A DNA stretch of 64,000 nucleotides from Neisseriaceae bacterium CLB008 (GCA_041228285.1 CP166133.1:186001-250000), one strand, 5' to 3'; shown: positions 50,916 to 60,786, counted from the first letter of the stretch. The notes: a model not told the origin generated them from the sequence alone. Made by a program: numbers and translations.

Positions 50916-52085
50916 ATGAAAAATACAAACTTTCTATTAGAACGATTGCAAGAGATCTTGCCGCAAATTGCCGCTAACGCAGACAAAACCGAACAGCTGC
51001 GCCGCGTGCCGGATGAAAACATTGCCCTTTTAAAAGGCATTGGTTTACACAAGGCCTTCTTGCCTAAGCCTTATGGCGGCTACGAAATTTCCCTACCTGA
51101 ATTTTCTGACTGCATCAGTGCCTTAGCCGGCGCGTGTGGCGGCACCGCTTGGGCGTTTAGCCTACTGTGTACCCACAACCATCAATTGGCCATGTTCTCC
51201 AAGCAATTGCAGGACGAAATTTGGGGCGAGAATCCCGACGCCACCGCCAGCAGCTCGATCGCACCGTTTAGCCAAATTGAAGAAGTTGAAGGCGGCATCC
51301 GCATCAGCGGCGAAATGGGTTGGAGCAGCGGCTGCGACCACGCCGACTGGGCCATTGTGGGCTGTAACCGCTTTAACGCCGCAGGCGAAAAAGTGTATTC
51401 GTTTGCCGTTTTACCACGCTCAGACTACGAAATCGTCGACAACTGGTATGCCATGGCGATGAAGGGTAGTGGCTCTAAGCAATTGAGCATCAAAGACGTT
51501 TTCGTGCCAGAACACCGTATTCAGGCCGCCAAAGACATGATGGAAGGTAAGTCGGCAGGCTTTGGCCTATACCCAGACAGTAAGGTGTTCTACACCCCTT
51601 ATCGTCCTTACTTTGCCAGCGGTTTTGCCGCCATCGCCTTAGGCGTTGCTGAGCGCATGCTGGTGGCGTTTCAAGAGAAAACCAAAAACCGTGTGCGCGC
51701 CTATACCGGCGTGAACGTGGGTACGGCCACGCCGGCTTTGATGCGTTTAGCCGAATCAACCCATCAAGTAGGGGCGGCGCGTGCTTATTTGGAAAAAACC
51801 TTGCTCGACCATAAAGAACACGCCGAACGTAAAGAATATCCTAGCCGCGCAACTTTGGCCCATTGGCGTACCAATCAGGCTTATGCGGTAAAAATGTGCG
51901 TGGAAGCCGTTGATCGCTTGTTTAGCGCCTCGGGTGCCAGCGTGTGGATGGAAGGCAATGAGATTCAGCGTCTCTTCCGCGACGTGCACATCACCGGTGC
52001 GCATGCCTATACCGATTACGATGTGTGTGCCCAAATTTTGGGCCGAGAGCTGATGGGTCTAGAGCCCGATCCAAGTATGGTTTAA
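50916..52085 (+). CDS. C2-hpah: p-hydroxyphenylacetate 3-hydroxylase, oxygenase component (C2 type)
   Basis: A group D flavin monooxygenase with the acyl-CoA dehydrogenase fold, 389 residues. It uses reduced flavin supplied by the partner reductase to hydroxylate 4-hydroxyphenylacetate to homoprotocatechuate. The RVPDENIALLKGIGLHKAFLPKPYGG start (shortened here), CGGTAWAFSLLCTHNHQL, GWSSGCDHADWAIVG and the HITGAHAYTDYD end are characteristic of the Acinetobacter C2/HsaA-like group, not of HpaB from E. coli. The His in CTHNHQL, the Ser pair in GWSSG and the His in HAYTDYD are probably the residues studied in Acinetobacter C2, although I did not align them. It is followed by its reductase after 66 bp. 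Confidence 0.9.
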   Translation: MKNTNFLLERLQEILPQIAANADKTEQLRRVPDENIALLKGIGLHKAFLPKPYGGYEISLPEFSDCISALAGACGGTAWAFSLLCTHNHQLAMFSKQLQDEIWGENPDATASSSIAPFSQIEEVEGGIRISGEMGWSSGCDHADWAIVGCNRFNAAGEKVYSFAVLPRSDYEIVDNWYAMAMKGSGSKQLSIKDVFVPEHRIQAAKDMMEGKSAGFGLYPDSKVFYTPYRPYFASGFAAIALGVAERMLVAFQEKTKNRVRAYTGVNVGTATPALMRLAESTHQVGAARAYLEKTLLDHKEHAERKEYPSRATLAHWRTNQAYAVKMCVEAVDRLFSASGASVWMEGNEIQRLFRDVHITGAHAYTDYDVCAQILGRELMGLEPDPSMV

Positions 52086-52124
52086 ATCCATTCTAAAAAA
52101 TCAGCCAATATAGGCCAACGATAG

Positions 52125-53072
<948 letters not shown>

Positions 53073-53088
53073 GGTTTAGGGTTAGACC

Positions 53089-53120
53089 AGGGTTATTCAT
53101 CCGTGAATGGCCCTTTTTTT
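53089..53120 (+). terminator. Terminator of the hydroxylase operon
   Basis: AGGGTTATTCA (53089-53099) pairs with TGAATGGCCCT (53104-53114), 11 bp with two G-T pairs, followed by seven T, just after the reductase gene. Confidence 0.75.
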
Positions 53121-53140
53121 GTGCCGACAAGGTGTGTTGC

Positions 53141-54340
53141 ATGACTCATTCTCTTCGAGCCCGCTCTGGGCTCATCATTATTTTGGCCAGCCTGGTGGCG
53201 TTTGGCCCTTTATCCATCGACATGTATTTACCCAGCTTACCCGACATCGCTCAGGATTTAGGGGCAGCGGCAGAGCACATTAAGCGCACCATCACCGTTT
53301 TTTTGATTGGTTTTAGTGTGGGCATGCTGCTGTACGGGCCGTTGTCCGACCGTTTCGGGCGGCGGCAGCTGCTGTTGGGCGGCATCGCCGCGTATTTGGC
53401 CGCGACGGCGGGCTGTATGTGGGCTTTTAGCGCCGATCAGCTGTTGGGCTGGCGGCTGTTGCAGGCCTTAGGCGGCGCCAGCGCTTCGGTGTTAGCCCGC
53501 GCGGTTGTGCGCGACGTCTATCCCATGAGTGAGGCGGCTAAAATTCTGTCGCTGATGCACATCATCACCATGGTGGCGACGATTGCGGCGCCGGTGCTGG
53601 GCAGCTTATTGGTGCTGTGGTTGGGCTGGCGCGCCATTTTTGGCTTTTTATTCGCCTACGCACTGCTGTGCTGGCTACTGGTGTGGTTTAAAGTCCCGGA
53701 AACCTTGGCGCCTGAACGGCGGCTGACCTCGCTTAAGCAGGTGTTCATGGCCTATTACCACATCGCGACCGATCGGCGCGGCCTCAGTTATATTGTGTGT
53801 ATGGGCATGTCGTTTGCCGCCATGTTTGTCTACATCACGGCGTCACCGTTTGTGTACATCGACTATTTTGGGATGACGCCGCAGCAATATGCTTTGCTGT
53901 TTGGCCTGAATATTTTTGGCATCATGGCGATGACGTTTGTGAACGCGGCCGTGGTCGGACGAGTGGGCGCTCAGAAAATGATTCAGTTTGGCGCCAGCAT
54001 GGTGTTACTTGCGGGGCTGGCCTTAGGACTGATGGGCTACAGTGGCTGGGGCGGACTATGGGGCATCGTGGTGGGATTATGGCTATTGGTGGCCATGACG
54101 GGCACCCTCAGCGCCAACTGCATTGCCCAGCTGATGGGCTTGTTTCCACAGCAGGCGGGGGCAGCTGCTGGCCTAGCCGTGGCCACTCAGTTTGGCCTAG
54201 GCGCTTTATTTAGCTTGATGGTCAGCCAGTTTGTGGCCGTGGATCCTCAGCCCATGGTGGGCATGATTGCGGTGGCGAGCGTGCTGTGTTTTGGTGCCAT
54301 GCGGCTCACGCGCCGGCCAGAGGCCGACGGCGTGAGCTAA
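53141..54340 (+). CDS. Bcr/CflA family MFS efflux pump
   Basis: A 12-helix drug/H+ antiporter of ~399 residues. The DHA1 Bcr/CflA signatures are plain: FGPLSIDMYLPSLPDIA in helix 1, GPLSDRFGRRQLLLGG (A-motif), and RLLQALGGASASVLARAVVRD (C-motif helix). The true start is the ATG at 53141; three upstream codons read from a GTG. The location inside the 4-HPA island may mean it exports an aromatic intermediate or toxic by-product, but the family's usual substrates are bicyclomycin, chloramphenicol or sulfonamides. Confidence 0.9.
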   Translation: MTHSLRARSGLIIILASLVAFGPLSIDMYLPSLPDIAQDLGAAAEHIKRTITVFLIGFSVGMLLYGPLSDRFGRRQLLLGGIAAYLAATAGCMWAFSADQLLGWRLLQALGGASASVLARAVVRDVYPMSEAAKILSLMHIITMVATIAAPVLGSLLVLWLGWRAIFGFLFAYALLCWLLVWFKVPETLAPERRLTSLKQVFMAYYHIATDRRGLSYIVCMGMSFAAMFVYITASPFVYIDYFGMTPQQYALLFGLNIFGIMAMTFVNAAVVGRVGAQKMIQFGASMVLLAGLALGLMGYSGWGGLWGIVVGLWLLVAMTGTLSANCIAQLMGLFPQQAGAAAGLAVATQFGLGALFSLMVSQFVAVDPQPMVGMIAVASVLCFGAMRLTRRPEADGVS

Positions 54341-54349
54341 GCAGGGGCG

Positions 54350-54790
54350 CTAGCCGCGGTTACGCAACATGATTTTGCCCGTGGCCGTGGCCACTAGTTC
54401 GCCCTTATGGTTGTGGCATTCGCCAACCAGGACGGCAATACCGCCCTGTACTTTTGGTTTGGCCAAGCATTCGCTGATGGTCCAGTTGGCGCTTAAGGTG
54501 TCGCCAGCAAACACCGGCGCCACAAACTGGCAGTTGTGCTCTAGATAGGCGATGGCGGTGCCGTAAAAATACATGCCGATGGAGGCCGACATAAAGGCGC
54601 TGGTCATCGGGCCATGTAAAATCGGCTCGCCAAAGCGGCTATTGGCGCAAAATTCAGCGTCGCTGTGTAGGGGGTTGAAGTCGCCAAACATGCCGCAAGC
54701 TTGGCTGATGTGCGCCGCGGTGATGGTGAGCCGCTGCCCAAAAGTGTCGCCCTGATTCAATTCGTCAAAGGCTTTGCCGATAAAGTTCAT
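54350..54790 (-). CDS. MaoC-like hotdog-fold dehydratase
   Basis: A 146-residue single-hotdog protein of the MaoC/(R)-specific enoyl-CoA hydratase family. The hydratase motif is present as GDFNPLHSDAEF (catalytic Asp/His, about residues 37-48), followed by RFGEPILHGPMTSAF. AAGGAAAC precedes the ATG, which overlaps the end of the upstream ligase gene by 4 bp, so the two are translationally coupled. It probably hydrates an enoyl-CoA made from the acid activated by the ligase; the acid is unknown. This gene, the ligase and the permease form one minus-strand unit convergent with the efflux pump. Confidence 0.87.
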   Translation of the reverse strand: MNFIGKAFDELNQGDTFGQRLTITAAHISQACGMFGDFNPLHSDAEFCANSRFGEPILHGPMTSAFMSASIGMYFYGTAIAYLEHNCQFVAPVFAGDTLSANWTISECLAKPKVQGGIAVLVGECHNHKGELVATATGKIMLRNRG

Positions 54791-56427
54791 GCTGTTTCCT
54801 TATTGGTTTGGTTGTCTCGGGCGCGTAAGGCGCCGCGGATGATTTTGCCGGTGGTGGTCATGGGTAGGGCGTCAATGAATTCAATTTCTCGCGGATACTC
54901 ATGGTTGGCCAGCTGGGTGCGTACATGGTTTTGCAAGTCGCTCACCATGGCCTCATCGCCTTGAAAGCCCTTATTTAACACCACAAAGGCCTTAACCACC
55001 TCGGTGCGCAGTGCGTCTTTTTTACCGATGACGGCCACCATATTGACGGCGGCGTGTTTCAATAGACAATCTTCAATCGGCGTTGGCCCAATACGGTAGC
55101 CGGCGCTGGTGATGACGTCATCTTCTCGGCCAACAAAGTACACATAGCCATCTTCGTCAATTTTGGCCGTATCGCCCGTGATGAGCCAGCGGCCGCTGTA
55201 TTTGTCTTGCGTGGCCTGAGGGTTGTCCCAGTAGTGCAGCATTTGGCTGATGTTGGGGCAGGCTACGGCTAAATGGCCAGGCTCGTTGGGCCCAAGCTCA
55301 TGGCCCGCATCATCCAGTACGGCCAACTCAAAGCCTTGCACGGCTTTGCCGATGGCACCTTCACGATACACGCCTTGGCTGGCCCAAGACGATACGACTA
55401 AATTACATTCGGTTTGGCCATAAAATTCATTCATGCGTAGGCCTAAGGCCTGATCGCCCCAAGCAAGTAGCTCGGTGCCCAAGGATTCGCCGCCGCTGGC
55501 GACGGAACGCAGCTGTAGGCGCCAGCGCGTTTCAGGATGGGCCACCGTGCGCAGCATTTTCAGCGCGGTGGGGGGGAAAAACACGTTGCGGATGCCTAAG
55601 TCTTGCATGAGTTGAAAGATGTCTTCTGCGGCAAATTTCTCGGCTCGATAAGCCACCACCGGTACGCCGTGATACAAAGACGGCAGCAAAACGTCTAATA
55701 GGCCGCCAATCCAGGCCCAGTCGGCTGGCGTCCACATCAGGTCGCCCGGCTGGGGAAAGCCGTCGTGGGAAGCGCGTACGCCCGGCAAATGGCCGAGTAA
55801 AATGCGCTGGGCGTGCAGGGCGCCTTTGGGATGGCCCGTGGTGCCTGAGGTGTAAATGATTAAGGCTGGATCTTCGGCGCGGGTGGGGTGGTTAGCGAAC
55901 GCCGTACTTTGCTGTGCCAGTGCCGCCTCATAAGCCAAAACGCGCCCAGCGTCTTGCTCGTGGCCCACTACATAGCACAGGCCTAAGGCTGGCAGCTGCG
56001 GCCAGATCGGCTCAATCTTGCTTAAGCCCTCTGGGTCGGTGATCAGCACGCTCATGCCGCTGTTGCTGGCGCGGTGCTGAATGGCATCGACGCCAAAGAG
56101 TTTAAATAAGGGCACCGCAATGGCGCCAAGTTTGTAAATGGCGATGTGTGCCACGGCGGTTTCAAAGCGTTGCGGCAGCATGATGCCCACGCGGTCACCA
56201 GCGCGAATGCCTTGTTGGCGTAGGCTGTTGGCCAGCTGGTTAGCCTGTTGCTGTAGCTCTTGGAAGCGGTATTCACGCACCGAACCATCGGCATTTTTTT
56301 GAATGATGGCAATGCGTTCTGGCTCATTAGCCCAGCGATCACAGCAGGCTTCGGCGATGTTGAAATAATCGGGTAGGTCAGCCCAGCGGCTGATGGGCCG
56401 ATGGGGTTGGGGATGGTGCTGATGCAT
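54787..56427 (-). CDS. AMP-forming acyl-CoA synthetase
   Basis: An ANL-superfamily acid:CoA ligase of 546 residues. Core motifs: IIYTSGTTGHPKGAL (P-loop-like A3, ~190-204), FYGQTECN (A5), WLITGDTAKIDEDGY (A7 with catalytic Asp), VGREDDVITSAGYRIGP (A8 hinge) and MTTTGKIIRGALR (A10 lysine). It most resembles the acetyl-CoA/medium-chain synthetase group (MACS/ACSM-like), not phenylacetate-CoA ligase. AGGAGG gives a strong start. The C7 tract near 55570 lies in the FFPPT coding stretch. Substrate unknown; the neighbouring GntP permease suggests an organic acid taken up from outside. Confidence 0.88.
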   Translation of the reverse strand: MHQHHPQPHRPISRWADLPDYFNIAEACCDRWANEPERIAIIQKNADGSVREYRFQELQQQANQLANSLRQQGIRAGDRVGIMLPQRFETAVAHIAIYKLGAIAVPLFKLFGVDAIQHRASNSGMSVLITDPEGLSKIEPIWPQLPALGLCYVVGHEQDAGRVLAYEAALAQQSTAFANHPTRAEDPALIIYTSGTTGHPKGALHAQRILLGHLPGVRASHDGFPQPGDLMWTPADWAWIGGLLDVLLPSLYHGVPVVAYRAEKFAAEDIFQLMQDLGIRNVFFPPTALKMLRTVAHPETRWRLQLRSVASGGESLGTELLAWGDQALGLRMNEFYGQTECNLVVSSWASQGVYREGAIGKAVQGFELAVLDDAGHELGPNEPGHLAVACPNISQMLHYWDNPQATQDKYSGRWLITGDTAKIDEDGYVYFVGREDDVITSAGYRIGPTPIEDCLLKHAAVNMVAVIGKKDALRTEVVKAFVVLNKGFQGDEAMVSDLQNHVRTQLANHEYPREIEFIDALPMTTTGKIIRGALRARDNQTNKETA

Positions 56428-56439
56428 GGCGTAAACCTC

Positions 56440-57825
56440 CTAGAAACTGCCAAATAGGGTGCCCAATACCAGAACCACCAAAAGGGCGGTCATGGGGACA
56501 ACGGTGGTCATCATGAAAATCTGGGGGTAGGACTGGCGGTGGGTGAGGCCACAAATGGCCAACAGCGTAATCACGGCACCAGAATGCGGCAAGGTGTCTA
56601 AACCACCGGCGGCAATGGCGGAAATACGGTGCAGCAGCTCAGGGCTGATGCCAGCGGCGTTGATCATCTCTAGATAATCTGCGCCCAAAGTACGGTAGGC
56701 AATGCTCAGGCCACCAGAGGATGAGCCGGTAATGCCGGCCAAAACGTTCATGCTGATCACCACTGAAATTAATGGGTTTTCGGGTGAGATGTTCAAAATT
56801 AAGTCACGGATGATGGCGAAGCCTGCTAAAGAGGCAATCACCGCACCGTAGGCGACTTCTGAGGCGGTGTTGAAGATGGGCAAAAGGGCGCCCACGCTGC
56901 CTTTATTGATGGTGTTTTTAAGGTTTTGCCAGTGGCCCCAGTTGAGGATGATCGCCACCACAATGGCGATGATTAAGGCCAACAGCACCGACCACATGCC
57001 AATGACGCTGGCGGGGGCAATGTTGCCAAAGCGTTCTTGATTTAAAAAGCTTAAATCAACATACGGAAAAATCACATAAGAAAATAAAGCGTTTAGGCCA
57101 ATAACCAAGATGATGGGCAAGAGCGCAACCCACAGCTTAGGGCGGGGCAAATCATCGCTGGGTAGGTGTTCATTGCCGTGTTGGCCATAGCCTTCACCAG
57201 CCAGCATGGCTTTATTGGCGCGGCTACGCAAAAACCACACGCCCAACACCAGCATCACTAAGGCAGCAATGATGCCTAAGCCCGGTGCGGCAAAGGTAGT
57301 GGTGCCCAAATACGGTGTGGGAATGGCGTTTGGAATGGAGGGCGCGCCTGGCAGCGCCGTCATGGTAAAAGTGAACGAGCCTAGGGCAATGGCTGCTGGA
57401 ATGTAGCGTTTAGGCGTATTGGTTTCGCGAAACAGTACGGCGCTGATGGGGTAAACCGCGAAGGCCACCACGAATAAGGACACGCCACCGTAGGTCAACA
57501 GCGCACAGGCTAAGACCACGGTTAAAATCACGTGTTTGGTCCCTAGCTTACGCATGATGCTGTGGGCAATGGTGTGGGCCGAGCCTGAGTCGGCCACCAG
57601 CTTGCCAAATAGGGCGCCCAGCATGAAGAGGGGGAAGAATTTGATGATGTAGCCCCCCAGCTCTTGCATGAAGGTTTGGGTATAGGTGGGCATGATGTCA
57701 AAGGCGCTGCCGCTCAATAATACGGCTACGCTGGCCATTATCGGGGCCAGAATGAGAACGGTGATGCCTCGATAGGCAAAAAACATCAACAGCAGTAACG
57801 AGACAATAATGGCAAGTGTGCTCAT
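56440..57825 (-). CDS. GntP family permease
   Basis: An inner-membrane permease of ~461 residues with 12-14 helices. Family elements are FFPLFMLGALFGKLVADSGSA, LTYGGVSLFVVAFAVYPI (GGVSLFV), ALPGAPSIPN and, near the end, AAGGLDTLPHSGAVI. GntP proteins import gluconate, glycerate or 3-hydroxybutyrate with protons; the pairing with an acyl-CoA synthetase and a MaoC hydratase favours a short-chain (hydroxy)carboxylate here. The ATG at 57825 has AGAAGGA upstream and is preferred over 57879. It leads the permease-ligase-dehydratase unit. Confidence 0.87.
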   Translation of the reverse strand: MSTLAIIVSLLLLMFFAYRGITVLILAPIMASVAVLLSGSAFDIMPTYTQTFMQELGGYIIKFFPLFMLGALFGKLVADSGSAHTIAHSIMRKLGTKHVILTVVLACALLTYGGVSLFVVAFAVYPISAVLFRETNTPKRYIPAAIALGSFTFTMTALPGAPSIPNAIPTPYLGTTTFAAPGLGIIAALVMLVLGVWFLRSRANKAMLAGEGYGQHGNEHLPSDDLPRPKLWVALLPIILVIGLNALFSYVIFPYVDLSFLNQERFGNIAPASVIGMWSVLLALIIAIVVAIILNWGHWQNLKNTINKGSVGALLPIFNTASEVAYGAVIASLAGFAIIRDLILNISPENPLISVVISMNVLAGITGSSSGGLSIAYRTLGADYLEMINAAGISPELLHRISAIAAGGLDTLPHSGAVITLLAICGLTHRQSYPQIFMMTTVVPMTALLVVLVLGTLFGSF

Positions 57826-58278
57826 GGTGATTAGTCCTTCTGATCGGTTCGGAACGATAGGGTGGTCGTGTTCAATCACGACTCATCGGCATCGGCTGGG
57901 TGATCCCAGTCGGTGAAGTCGGCAAGGGATGGATCGGGGGAATGTGCTTCTGGGGCCTGCTCCTCGTGTGTAGACAAATGATTTTTTTATTGTGTTTTTA
58001 GCAACGACGCTGGGCCGTTGAAGTGTTGCTCCTCGTGCATTTATAGTCGGACAGGGGGTGGGCTAAGTCAATAAAAATGATGGACTTATAGATGTCTCTA
58101 AGCGAAAGGCATGATTTTTCTGAGGGTGGGAATGGGCGTGAATGGCAGTTTGTTGGCAATGATTGAGCGAAATGGTTGGTCGTGAGGGCGATTTATGCTT
58201 TTATTTTTAGATTTGGCTGATTTGCCGCGTCAATATGAATAAGATTAAAAAAATGAATTTAAATTCATTTTTTGTGGT
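57826..58278. other. Upstream region of the GntP cassette, with an 11-bp direct repeat
   Basis: This 450-bp spacer between hpaA and the permease holds no gene. It contains two copies of TGCTCCTCGTG (57958-57968 and 58027-58037), 69 bp apart, which could be activator sites. An AT-rich palindrome ATGAATTTAAATTCAT (about 58253-58268) lies directly after the hpaA stop and might serve as its terminator. Promoter boxes were not convincing. Confidence 0.35.
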
Positions 58279-59172
58279 TTAAACGCGATGACTGCGATAA
58301 GCTTTAGGCGTTTGGGCCGTGTATTTAAGGAAGAAACGGGTGAAGTAGGCTGGGTCTTGAAAGCCTAAATCAAAGGCAATTTCTTTGATCGACAGGCTGG
58401 TGTAGGAGAGTAAATATTTAGCCTCTTGCACCAAACGTTCAAAAATGAGCTGTTTGGAAGAGGCATTGGCGATGGTGCGGCAGATGTGGTTTAGGCGGCC
58501 ATCGGTGACGTTCAGCAGCTGAGCGTAATCGGTGATGGCCAGATGCTCTTTATAATATTCTTCGATTAACTCTAAAAAACGGCGAAAAATAGCCGATTGG
58601 CTGTGATGAGAGGGCCGCATCTGAGTAGAACCAGCAATCAGCCGAAACAGGTTAACCAAGACCAGCTGCGCCCAATGGTTGATGGCGGCGCTTTGGCCGA
58701 GGGCGTCGTGGTTTTGTACTTCTTGATCTAGGCCGTTAAAGGCCTTGATCAGCTGGGCTTCATGTCGTTTGGCCGCCTCTGGCAGATCACGTAAGGTCAA
58801 GCAAAAAGGCTGGGCGTCGATGTTGGGGCCGCTTTTGTCTAGGCTGTACATCAGTGCCTGCACCACGCTTTGATGAACGGTGAGCACCTGCCCGGTGGCC
58901 TGTGGCTCGGTCACAAAGCCGTGTGGCGTGGGCGGTGGCGTGAGGAACAGCAGGGGCGCCTGTTCATTGTATTCTGCTTCGCCCAACATTAAATGTACCT
59001 TGCCGCTGTGGATGTAGTGCAATTGATAGTAGCGATCGTGGCGATGGACGTGCATGGCGCGGCCAAAAAAAGACGCCAAATTGTCCAAGGACTCATAATG
59101 AATCTGGGCGTCTTTGTAAAATTTGTCGTAGGTTTGCACCAGATTTAAGTTGGGGATGTGTTTTTGCTTCAT
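58279..59172 (-). CDS. hpaA: AraC-family activator of 4-hydroxyphenylacetate catabolism, HpaA
   Basis: A ~297-residue regulator. The N-terminal cupin-like domain (HVHRHDRYYQLHYIHSG, PLLFLTPPPTPHGFVTE) matches E. coli HpaA well. The C-terminal ~100 residues form the AraC DNA-binding domain with two helix-turn-helix motifs, ending SIKEIAFDLGFQDPAYFTRFFLKYTAQTPKAYR (shown for its motif DPAYFTRFF). HpaA binds 4-HPA and activates hydroxylase gene expression in E. coli. The longer frame starting at 59271 would begin inside the terminator of the upstream transporter gene, so the ATG at 59172 is chosen. Confidence 0.9.
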   Translation of the reverse strand: MKQKHIPNLNLVQTYDKFYKDAQIHYESLDNLASFFGRAMHVHRHDRYYQLHYIHSGKVHLMLGEAEYNEQAPLLFLTPPPTPHGFVTEPQATGQVLTVHQSVVQALMYSLDKSGPNIDAQPFCLTLRDLPEAAKRHEAQLIKAFNGLDQEVQNHDALGQSAAINHWAQLVLVNLFRLIAGSTQMRPSHHSQSAIFRRFLELIEEYYKEHLAITDYAQLLNVTDGRLNHICRTIANASSKQLIFERLVQEAKYLLSYTSLSIKEIAFDLGFQDPAYFTRFFLKYTAQTPKAYRSHRV

Positions 59173-59276
59173 GCCGAGTCTTTCGCAGGGATGGGCGTCG
59201 CGGAGATCTTGAAAGCTTAGCCTGTTTGGCGGCGCGAGGCAAAGGGCTTTGCCTGCGCTTGGTGCATTCAAAAAAA

Positions 59277-59306
59277 GCCAGCACCTTAAATCGATAAGGT
59301 GCTGGC
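59277..59306 (-). terminator. Terminator of the MHS transporter gene, upstream of hpaA
   Basis: A perfect 12-bp stem GCCAGCACCTTA (59277-59288) and TAAGGTGCTGGC (59295-59306). On the minus strand it is followed by seven T. It separates the transporter transcript from hpaA. Confidence 0.9.
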
Positions 59307-59325
59307 CATGATCATCCGGTCTTCA

Positions 59326-60684
59326 TTAGGCTTTGTCGCGGCCATAAATCGGCGATACCGATTGTTCAGCCTCGTGTTGTGGGCCCAGAGGAATGTTGCT
59401 GCGGTCCTTGAGCAATAAGGTGGAGATCAAGCCTACCAGCGTCATGGTGGCCAAATAATACACCACTGATTCGGTGCTGCCGGTGCGGCCAATCAACGCC
59501 GCCGCAATCATGGGCGAAAAGGCTCCGCCTAAAATGGCGCCCAGTGCATAAGAAATCGACACGCCAGAGAAGCGGATGGAGGCTGGGAAGAGCTCTGAAT
59601 AGAAGGCTGATTGCGCCCCATAGGTCAAACCAATGCCGACCGACAAAATGCACAGAGCCGCCAACACGCTTTGCCACGTGCCCATGTTCACCAGCGGGAA
59701 TAGGGCAAACACACCGATGAGCTGTACGCCCCAACCAATGATGTACATATTACGGCGGCCAATTTTATCGGACCAGCAGCCCGACAGCCAGGTGAACAAT
59801 AGCCACACGGCAGAGGCCACCGTCACCACCAGTAAAATCGGGGTGCGGTCCATTTGTAGCGGGCCGGCTGGGTCGGTGGTGTAGTTTTGAATAAAGCCGC
59901 CGGTGGTCATATAGCCTAGGGCGCTGTTGCCGGCAAACACTAGGGCCGCCAACAAAACCAAGAGGGCGTGGTTTTTAAATAAGTCGATGATGGGGGTGCG
60001 TGAGCTGGCCTTGCGTTCTTTAATTTCTTCGAACACCGGGCTTTCATCTACCGAACGGCGAATCCAGTGGCCTAAGAATAACAGGCCAATGCTAAGTAAG
60101 AACGGCACGCGCCAGCCCCACTCGACAAACTGCTCACCAGGAGAGATCACGCCGCTCATCAAGGCCAAAACGGCAGAAGCCAACAATAGGCCTAAGGGCA
60201 CGCCAATTTGTGGGAAGGCACCAAAGCGGCCGCGCTTGCCTTCGGGCGCATGTTCCACCGCCATCAACACCGCGCCACCCCATTCACCGCCAGCGGAAAT
60301 GCCTTGCAAAATGCGCAAGAACACCAGCAGAATCGGCGCCATGATGCCAATGGATTCGTAGGTGGGCAGTAGGCCGATTAACGACGTGGAGGCACCCATC
60401 AGAATGAGGGTCACCACCAGCATGGCGCGACGGCCAATGCGGTCACCAAAGTGACCGGCCAAAAACGCACCTAAGGGGCGAAACAAGAAGCTGACGCCCA
60501 CGGAAGCAAAGGCGATTAAGGTGGCCAGCTCATTGCCCGCAGGGGCAAAAAATAATTGTTTGAATACCAGCCCAGCTGCGCTGGCGTAAATGAAAAAGTC
60601 GTACCATTCAACCGTGGTGCCGATGATGGTGGCGAGCGCGACTTTGCGTTCGCTGGCCGACGCCGAGGCGTTTTTTGCGTTCAT
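59326..60684 (-). CDS. MHS-family MFS transporter, likely 4-hydroxyphenylacetate or related acid importer
   Basis: A 12-helix metabolite:H+ symporter of 452 residues. MHS-family features are TTVEWYDFFIYASAAGLVF, FLFRPLGAFLAGHFGDRIGRR (A-motif) and LRILQGISAGGEWGGAVLM. Relatives import shikimate, alpha-ketoglutarate, citrate or aromatic acids. AAAGGAG precedes the ATG. The upstream region carries two palindromes like the HpaR operator before hpaG1, and hpaA follows downstream. Both make an aromatic acid such as 4-HPA the best candidate substrate; that is inference. It is not of the HpaX family used by E. coli. Confidence 0.88.
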   Translation of the reverse strand: MNAKNASASASERKVALATIIGTTVEWYDFFIYASAAGLVFKQLFFAPAGNELATLIAFASVGVSFLFRPLGAFLAGHFGDRIGRRAMLVVTLILMGASTSLIGLLPTYESIGIMAPILLVFLRILQGISAGGEWGGAVLMAVEHAPEGKRGRFGAFPQIGVPLGLLLASAVLALMSGVISPGEQFVEWGWRVPFLLSIGLLFLGHWIRRSVDESPVFEEIKERKASSRTPIIDLFKNHALLVLLAALVFAGNSALGYMTTGGFIQNYTTDPAGPLQMDRTPILLVVTVASAVWLLFTWLSGCWSDKIGRRNMYIIGWGVQLIGVFALFPLVNMGTWQSVLAALCILSVGIGLTYGAQSAFYSELFPASIRFSGVSISYALGAILGGAFSPMIAAALIGRTGSTESVVYYLATMTLVGLISTLLLKDRSNIPLGPQHEAEQSVSPIYGRDKA

Positions 60685-60748
60685 TACTTCTCCTTTGGCT
60701 CTCTATTTGAGTAGACACGTTGTCAAGTCGTGATTGTTTAGCTTAATA

Positions 60749-60786
60749 GCTAATATCTTAGTAATTATTTGTTACTATGTTAGTAA
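60749..60786. promoter_or_regulatory. Tandem HpaR-like operators upstream of the MHS transporter
   Basis: GCTAATATCTTAGT (60749-60762) matches the hpaG1 palindrome ACTAATATATTAGT at 12 of 14 positions. TTACTA-tgt-TAGTAA (60772-60786) is a perfect inverted repeat with the same half-sites. They lie 65-100 bp upstream of the transporter start. The rest of the 300-bp spacer holds no gene. Confidence 0.6.

Noticed and set aside
53141-54340. Bcr/CflA pump as the 4-HPA importer
   Set aside because: The motifs are those of drug exporters, and no HpaR-like site lies upstream; the MHS transporter is a better candidate.
55570-55576. Seven-G/C homopolymer inside the acyl-CoA synthetase gene as a slippage site
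   Set aside because: The frame is intact and the run simply encodes Phe-Pro-Pro; seven bases is common by chance.
58143-58158. Sigma-54-like sequence TGGCAG-N5-TGGCA on the plus strand
   Set aside because: It points away from both neighbouring minus-strand genes and has a mismatch in the -12 element.
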